NCBI GenBank assembly: GCA_013698195.1
Contig: JACCVK010000037.1
Span: forward strand, 1 to 17,580
DNA: 17,580 bases
Source of the DNA: Actinomycetota bacterium
Lineage (GTDB): Bacteria > Actinomycetota > Thermoleophilia > Gaiellales > Gaiellaceae
Direction: 5' to 3'
Shown here: one piece after another, positions 13,816 through 17,580 of the stretch
Position numbering within the stretch: the stretch's first letter is position 1
Layout of the letters: the number at the start of each line of letters is the position of its first letter
The notes under the pieces: generated by a model
Seen by the model: only the letters and a program-made list of their open reading frames with translations
What the model was told of the DNA's origin: nothing
Databases searched by the model: none
Translations under genes and position numbers: made by a program

Positions 13816-14456
13816 GACAGCACCTCGCGCAGCTCGCGGAGATCTCGGTCGATGCGCTTTCCGGTGAGCTCGACGCGGTAGAGGACGTAGGCCAGGAGGG
13901 TTACGGCCGACCACGAGACCACGAACGTCAGGAACATCGAGCCGCTCATCTGGGGTCCTTCACGCGTGAACACGGTCGGATGGATGAAATCCTCCGCAAG
14001 TCTGATCGCAAGGAAGCTGACCGGGATGAGGACGACACCGAAAAGCGCGTACACGGCGGACGAGCGCGCTCGGCGCGCTCCTTCGGGCAACGAGAAGCGG
14101 AGCATGAAGTACGCGCAGTAGAAGAGGAAGAGCACGAGGAAGAGGACGAGCTGGTTCGAGTCCCACGTCCACCAGACACCCCACGAGGCCTTGGCCCAGA
14201 GGGCGCCCGTAACGAGGGTGAGCGAACCGAAGATCGTGCCCTGATGAATCGCGACGTAGCTCTCGAGGTCGTAGCGCTCGTCTCCCCGCCAGAGCAGGAG
14301 CAGCGCTTTCAGTGCGCCAAGCCCGAAGCAGAAGTACGCGGTCAGCGCGATGGGTACGTGGATGTAGAAGATGCGCTGCGAGATGCCCTGGTCGGCATCC
14401 TCCGGAGCGACGATCAAGGCAAGCAGAACCGCCAGGCCCATGAGGCCCGCGGCCAC
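13812..14456 (-). CDS. ccmC: Heme transporter CcmC
   Basis: A 214-residue inner-membrane heme-handling protein of cytochrome c maturation System I. The tryptophan-rich heme motif WGVWWTWDSNQL is at 92-103, and conserved histidines occur in YIHVP (33) and DFIHPTV. About six membrane segments are visible. CcmC loads heme onto CcmE with CcmD. The first canonical start is the GTG at 14456, which leaves membrane segment 1 rather short; codons upstream (back to an in-frame TAA) also read hydrophobic, so a rare CTG start at 14513 is possible. It follows ccmB by 61 bases with no good ribosome site. Confidence 0.9.
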   Translation of the reverse strand: MAAGLMGLAVLLALIVAPEDADQGISQRIFYIHVPIALTAYFCFGLGALKALLLLWRGDERYDLESYVAIHQGTIFGSLTLVTGALWAKASWGVWWTWDSNQLVLFLVLFLFYCAYFMLRFSLPEGARRARSSAVYALFGVVLIPVSFLAIRLAEDFIHPTVFTREGPQMSGSMFLTFVVSWSAVTLLAYVLYRVELTGKRIDRDLRELREVLS

Positions 14457-14517
14457 GGCTGCGAGGCCGGGCAGAGGCAGGCGGACGCTGCGAATCGAGG
14501 AGGGGATGCTCAGCGGG

Positions 14518-15156
14518 CTACTCGGTTACGACGTACTCGAAGGACGCCCACGAGAGTACCGCGAAGACCGCGTCGTACAGCGCGAGAAAGAGCAGGAAAC
14601 GCTCGCCGTCGGCGGAAACCGCTGCGCCGACCCCGCCGATCACGAGCGGGATCGAGAGCGGAAGCACGAGCAGCGGAAGCAGGAGCTCGCGCGCCCGGCT
14701 GGCAGCAGCCATCGCGGCGAGGAGCGAGCCGACGACGCAGATCCCGATGTCGGCAAGCAACACGCCGGCGATCGCAGTCGCGTCGAGCGGTGCGAAGAAG
14801 AGCGCGAAGGCAGGCAGCGCAACTACCTGAGCTGCCAGGAGGAACAAGAGTGTCGCGAGCGTTTTCCCGAGCCAGATGGCGCTCCGGTCGCACGGCGCCA
14901 GCACGAGCGCGTCGAGGACGCCGTGCTCCTGCTCCGGCACCCATGCGCGTGAGAGCCCGAGCAGCGCTGTGAAGACGATCGCCACCCAGAGCAGGCCGTA
15001 GGCTGCATCGTCCTGCGTGTCCGAGGGAAGCGCAAAGCGGAAAACGACGAGCGTCGAGAGGACGAAGAGCAGCATCGCGGGCAGCGTGTCGCGCGCGCGC
15101 AGCTCGACCTTCAGGTCCTTGCTCGCGAGCGCCGTCACGTCGGAGACGTAGCTCAC
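14518..15156 (-). CDS. ccmB: Heme exporter permease CcmB
   Basis: A 212-residue membrane protein with about six hydrophobic segments. The cytoplasmic start ALASKDLKVELRARDTLPAM and the loop EQEHGVLDALVLAPCDRSAI followed by WLGK are characteristic of CcmB (compare E-x-G-L-E-x-L-L-L-x-P in the family). It forms the membrane part of the CcmAB ATPase complex that drives release of heme-loaded CcmE. The GTG start at 15156 overlaps the ccmA stop by four bases (GTGA). The length is close to the usual 220. Confidence 0.88.
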   Translation of the reverse strand: MSYVSDVTALASKDLKVELRARDTLPAMLLFVLSTLVVFRFALPSDTQDDAAYGLLWVAIVFTALLGLSRAWVPEQEHGVLDALVLAPCDRSAIWLGKTLATLLFLLAAQVVALPAFALFFAPLDATAIAGVLLADIGICVVGSLLAAMAAASRARELLLPLLVLPLSIPLVIGGVGAAVSADGERFLLFLALYDAVFAVLSWASFEYVVTE

Positions 15157-15737
15157 GCGAGCGCCAGCTTCGAGGTCGTGTAGCGCTCGACACGTGCCGG
15201 ATCGTGCGTTGTCAGCACGAGCGTCCGCTTCCCGACGAGCTCCTCAAGCTCCCGGTCGAGCAGCGCAGCTCCCGCCTCGTCCAGCGCGGAGAACGGCTCG
15301 TCGAGGACGAGCAGCTCGGACTCGTGGAGGAGGGTGCGGCAGAGCGCGAGGCGCTGCGTCATCCCGCGCGAGTAGGTCGACACCCGCTCGTTCCGCACCT
15401 CCCAGAGCCCAAATCGCTCGAGCAGCATCCCGATTCGCTCGCGGCGCTCCGGAACGCGATAGAGCCGGCCGAAGAGATCGAGGTTCTCGACCGCCGTCAA
15501 CTCCCGATAGACAAGCGGCTCGTGCGAGAGGAAGCCGAGCTTCGAGCGATCGACGCCGACCTCGAGGTTTCCCCGCGAGGGTGCCACGAGCCCGGCGACG
15601 ATCCGCATGAGGGTCGTCTTCCCCGAGCCGTTCGGTCCGGTGACGACGAGCGTCCCGCCGCGCTCCACGTCGAACGACACATCCCGCAGCACAGGCCCTC
15701 GCCCGAATCGCTTCTCGATCGCCCGTGCACGAATCAC
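15153..15737 (-). CDS. ccmA: Heme exporter ATP-binding protein CcmA
   Basis: A 194-residue ABC ATPase. Walker A GPNGSGKT (34-41), the Q-loop position replaced by SHEPLVY (71-77) as often in CcmA, signature YSRGMTQRL (122-130), Walker B LLVLDEPF (142-149), D-loop SALDE, switch His178 in TTHD. The short length without extra domains fits CcmA. The frame is open upstream to 16415 as a shadow of the TadG-like gene; the GTG at 15737 is chosen because it directly precedes the first strand IRARAIEKRFG and has a -10 box seven bases ahead. It is the first gene of ccmABCD. Confidence 0.88.
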   Translation of the reverse strand: MIRARAIEKRFGRGPVLRDVSFDVERGGTLVVTGPNGSGKTTLMRIVAGLVAPSRGNLEVGVDRSKLGFLSHEPLVYRELTAVENLDLFGRLYRVPERRERIGMLLERFGLWEVRNERVSTYSRGMTQRLALCRTLLHESELLVLDEPFSALDEAGAALLDRELEELVGKRTLVLTTHDPARVERYTTSKLALA

Positions 15738-15750
15738 CTGGAAAACGCTA
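15737..15750 (-). promoter_or_regulatory. -10 box upstream of ccmA
   Basis: On the minus strand TAGCGT (15750-15745) is followed by seven bases and the GTG start. No ribosome site is seen, and no -35 is obvious. It probably drives the ccmABCD operon as a leaderless transcript. Confidence 0.45.
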
Positions 15751-15766
15751 CTCGAAAGCAGCGCGA

Positions 15767-16927
15767 CTATTCGGTGAGCGCCACCTCGGCATTTACGTCG
15801 AAGTTGCTCCGCCCGATCATCGAGAAGTCGTCGCCGAAGATGTTGACGTGCAGTGCAAGGATCGTTCCGACGACGTGTGGGCTTCCAGCCCGTGCCTCGC
15901 CGGCACCGATCCTCACCCTGCCGCACGGACTGAAGATCGTGCCCGCCCAGGTGTAGCGCTCGCCGCGGAGCTCCATATCGGGCATTGGCTCGCAGTAGCC
16001 GGTCGGCCCATCGTCGGCAGGGCTCGGGGTGGTGTTCGGGGGCGTGAAGAAGAGGAGACGCCGGGTGTACGGGGCCAGGTCCTGACCATCGCCTTTCACC
16101 GTGATCTTGGGGGCAACGAGCGTGACGCGGCCGGTGACGTTGTCCGCGTCGATGTGGATCTCCGCTCGCGCGCAGTAAACGCCCGGCGGGATGGTGGTGT
16201 TCGATCTCGTCCAGCTCCTGCGCTGCGGACAGCCGGTCGGCCACGAGATTCCGAGCTGCGACGGCGTGTACCACGTCGGCCACGCAAGCTCTTCGAACAG
16301 CTCTCGCGGAAGCGTGCCGGCGGACGGATCGTCGTACCCGAAGCCCCCGAAACGAGCTGATCCATGCGGATTTACGCTCGCCCCGCAGTCGACTCGCGTC
16401 CCGTCTGCGGCCCACCAGCGCGGCGCGTCAGGATCCGAGGTGATCGCGTACTGGCCGTTCGAGTGAACGTACCCGTTGACGCTCATGTTCGTCCCCTCGA
16501 ACAGCAAGGCGTCCGAGCAATCGGCCGAGAACGTGAACAGCGCTACGTTGCCGTCTGTGTTCAGGCGCTCTGCGACTGCGCGACCCGAGACTGCGCCCTC
16601 GAACCTGCCGAAGATGCGTCCGAAGAACGTCTCTGTCGGATGCGCGACGACCACCTCTACTTCGGTCGGATCCGGGTACTTCACGCTCCACGTCGCGTCG
16701 GGCATGTTGGCGCCGACATACGTCTGCGCCGCCTGCTCGGCAGCGAATTTGTCCGGAAGCTCTGCGGCGGCTGCCAGCGCCGCTGCATCGGCTGCGTCCT
16801 GTGCCGTCTTCTTGACGACGTACCAGTAGCCGACGTCCACCGCGATCGCGCCGAGCCCGAGGAACAGCGGGAGGAGAACGGCGAAAAGCGCCACGGTTTG
16901 CCCGGCCTCGTGTCGGAGGCGGCCCAC
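15767..16927 (-). CDS. TadE/TadG-like envelope protein with a six-cysteine C-terminal region
   Basis: A 386-residue exported protein. The N-terminus EAGQTVALFAVLLPLFLGLG (7-26), then AIAVDVGYWYVVKKTAQDAA and a long alanine-rich helix, is the hallmark of the Tad (TadE/G-like) domain of Flp pilus and surface proteins. After about residue 85 it becomes rich in beta strands and turns (NGYVHSNGQYAI, IHIDADNVTGRVTLVAPKIT, GTIFSPCGRVRIG), suggesting an extracellular repeat or solenoid fold; this is a visual impression. Six cysteines lie only in that part (137, 181, 233, 252, 312, 335), enough for three disulfides. No other Tad genes are near. The start is a GTG at 16927 with a -10 box at the leaderless distance. 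Confidence 0.8.
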   Translation of the reverse strand: MGRLRHEAGQTVALFAVLLPLFLGLGAIAVDVGYWYVVKKTAQDAADAAALAAAAELPDKFAAEQAAQTYVGANMPDATWSVKYPDPTEVEVVVAHPTETFFGRIFGRFEGAVSGRAVAERLNTDGNVALFTFSADCSDALLFEGTNMSVNGYVHSNGQYAITSDPDAPRWWAADGTRVDCGASVNPHGSARFGGFGYDDPSAGTLPRELFEELAWPTWYTPSQLGISWPTGCPQRRSWTRSNTTIPPGVYCARAEIHIDADNVTGRVTLVAPKITVKGDGQDLAPYTRRLLFFTPPNTTPSPADDGPTGYCEPMPDMELRGERYTWAGTIFSPCGRVRIGAGEARAGSPHVVGTILALHVNIFGDDFSMIGRSNFDVNAEVALTE

Positions 16928-16939
16928 ATGAAAAGTCTA
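16927..16939 (-). promoter_or_regulatory. -10 box and leaderless start of the TadG-like gene
   Basis: On the minus strand TAGACT (16939-16934) is followed by exactly six bases and the GTG at 16927. An ATG two bases upstream is in another frame and gives no sensible protein. No ribosome site is present. Confidence 0.55.
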
Positions 16940-16974
16940 GGACCCCCGCCGGAGGGCGCCCGCCCGTCTCCCGC

Positions 16975-17580
16975 TCAGACGAGCACGTCGAGCGCCACGA
17001 AGCCACAGAAGACGAGGCTGATGACGCCGTTCACGGTGAAGAAGGCGGCGTCGAGCCTGCGCAGGTCTCCGGGACGCACGAGCGAGTGCTCATAGGCGAG
17101 CAACGCGGCCGCCGCCGCCACGCCAAGCCAGTAGAAGATGCCGACCGCGAGCCCAAGACCGGCGACCGCGAGCAAGATCACCACGCCGAGGTGAAGCACC
17201 CGCGCCCCCAGGAAGGTGCCGGACTCGCCGAAGCGGGTCGCCCACGAGTGCAGGTCCTGGCGCCGGTCGAGCTCGAGGTCGAATAGCGAGTAGAAGAGGT
17301 CGAAGCCGGCAACCCAGAGCAACACCGCTCCACCGAGCACCCACGCCTCCCAAGGCGCGGCTCCGTCCACGGCGAGCCAGGCACCGACCGGCGCGAGGCC
17401 GAGGCACGCCCCGAGCCAGACGTGGCAGAGCCACGTGAACCGCTTGAGGTACGGATACACGACGAACAGCGCAACTGGAATCGGCCACAGCCAGCGGACG
17501 ATCGGGGCGAGCTGGAAGACGGCGCCGAGATACACCGCGAATGCCACCACGCACAGGACGAGGACCTGCATGCGCGTCAG
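16975..17580 (-). CDS. UbiA-family prenyltransferase, C-terminal part (cut by window edge)
   Basis: 201 residues of a polytopic membrane enzyme that transfers an isoprenoid chain to an aromatic acceptor. The second aspartate-rich motif of the family is visible as FDLFYSLFDLELDRRQDLHS followed by WATRFG, with Asp spacing typical of the group of UbiA proteins linked to menaquinone made through the futalosine route (MqnP-like) or 4-hydroxybenzoate. The first Asp motif would lie beyond the edge. An in-frame ATG occurs at 17571, but the frame stays open to the last base and the protein would lack its first helices, so it is treated as partial. Quinone biosynthesis fits the neighbouring cytochrome c maturation genes. 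Confidence 0.82.
   Translation of the reverse strand: MTRMQVLVLCVVAFAVYLGAVFQLAPIVRWLWPIPVALFVVYPYLKRFTWLCHVWLGACLGLAPVGAWLAVDGAAPWEAWVLGGAVLLWVAGFDLFYSLFDLELDRRQDLHSWATRFGESGTFLGARVLHLGVVILLAVAGLGLAVGIFYWLGVAAAAALLAYEHSLVRPGDLRRLDAAFFTVNGVISLVFCGFVALDVLV

Noticed and set aside
13980..14972. Plus-strand frame of 330 codons opposite ccmC/ccmB
   Set aside because: Antisense to well-supported membrane genes, with low-complexity Arg/Glu/Ala content.
15738..16415. N-terminal extension of the CcmA frame
   Set aside because: It is a shadow of the TadG-like gene; the true CcmA fold begins at 15737.

Overview
This is a GC-rich, gene-dense bacterial window with short or absent intergenic gaps, many GTG starts, 4-base stop/start overlaps and TANNNT -10 boxes. 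The style and gene content (an F420/flavin luciferase-like oxidoreductase, a TadG-like protein, a UbiA-type prenyltransferase) suggest a high-GC actinobacterium, possibly of the Thermoleophilia/Gaiellales kind. That placement is inference; there is no rRNA here to settle it.

Left third (1-6820): a pyrimidine/hydantoin-type catabolic module. A minus-strand operon runs permease, ATPase, permease, lipoprotein substrate-binding protein (NMT1/TauT-type ABC importer) and then the first 41 codons of a dihydropyrimidinase/hydantoinase. Divergent from it, on the plus strand, are an M20-type N-carbamoyl amidohydrolase, a 3'-truncated MFS transporter and a luciferase-like (LLM) oxidoreductase. The divergent spacer carries a 20-bp tandem repeat next to a leaderless promoter. 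Together the genes read as import, ring opening and carbamoyl removal, plus an oxidoreductase step of unknown substrate.

Middle (6817-13381): a SAM methyltransferase with no normal start codon, a convergent arginase sharing a CTAG stop with it, tRNA-Phe(GAA), a second methyltransferase, an AzgA/PbuG-type purine permease, an amidase-signature hydrolase, and a convergent SAM hydroxide adenosyltransferase. Several of these fit nitrogen or nucleobase salvage.

Right third (13571-17580, all minus): a cytochrome c maturation operon ccmA-ccmB-ccmC-ccmD with a tiny coupled ORF behind it, a TadG-like envelope protein with a six-cysteine C-terminal region, and the C-terminal part of a UbiA-family prenyltransferase cut by the window edge.

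Across the window, eight genes without a visible Shine-Dalgarno have a TANNNT hexamer ending 6-8 nt before the start codon, suggesting leaderless transcripts. Genes with good ribosome sites (substrate-binding protein, hydantoinase, LLM oxidoreductase, purine permease) or stop/start overlaps form the other classes. No CRISPR array, insertion sequence or phage gene was seen.
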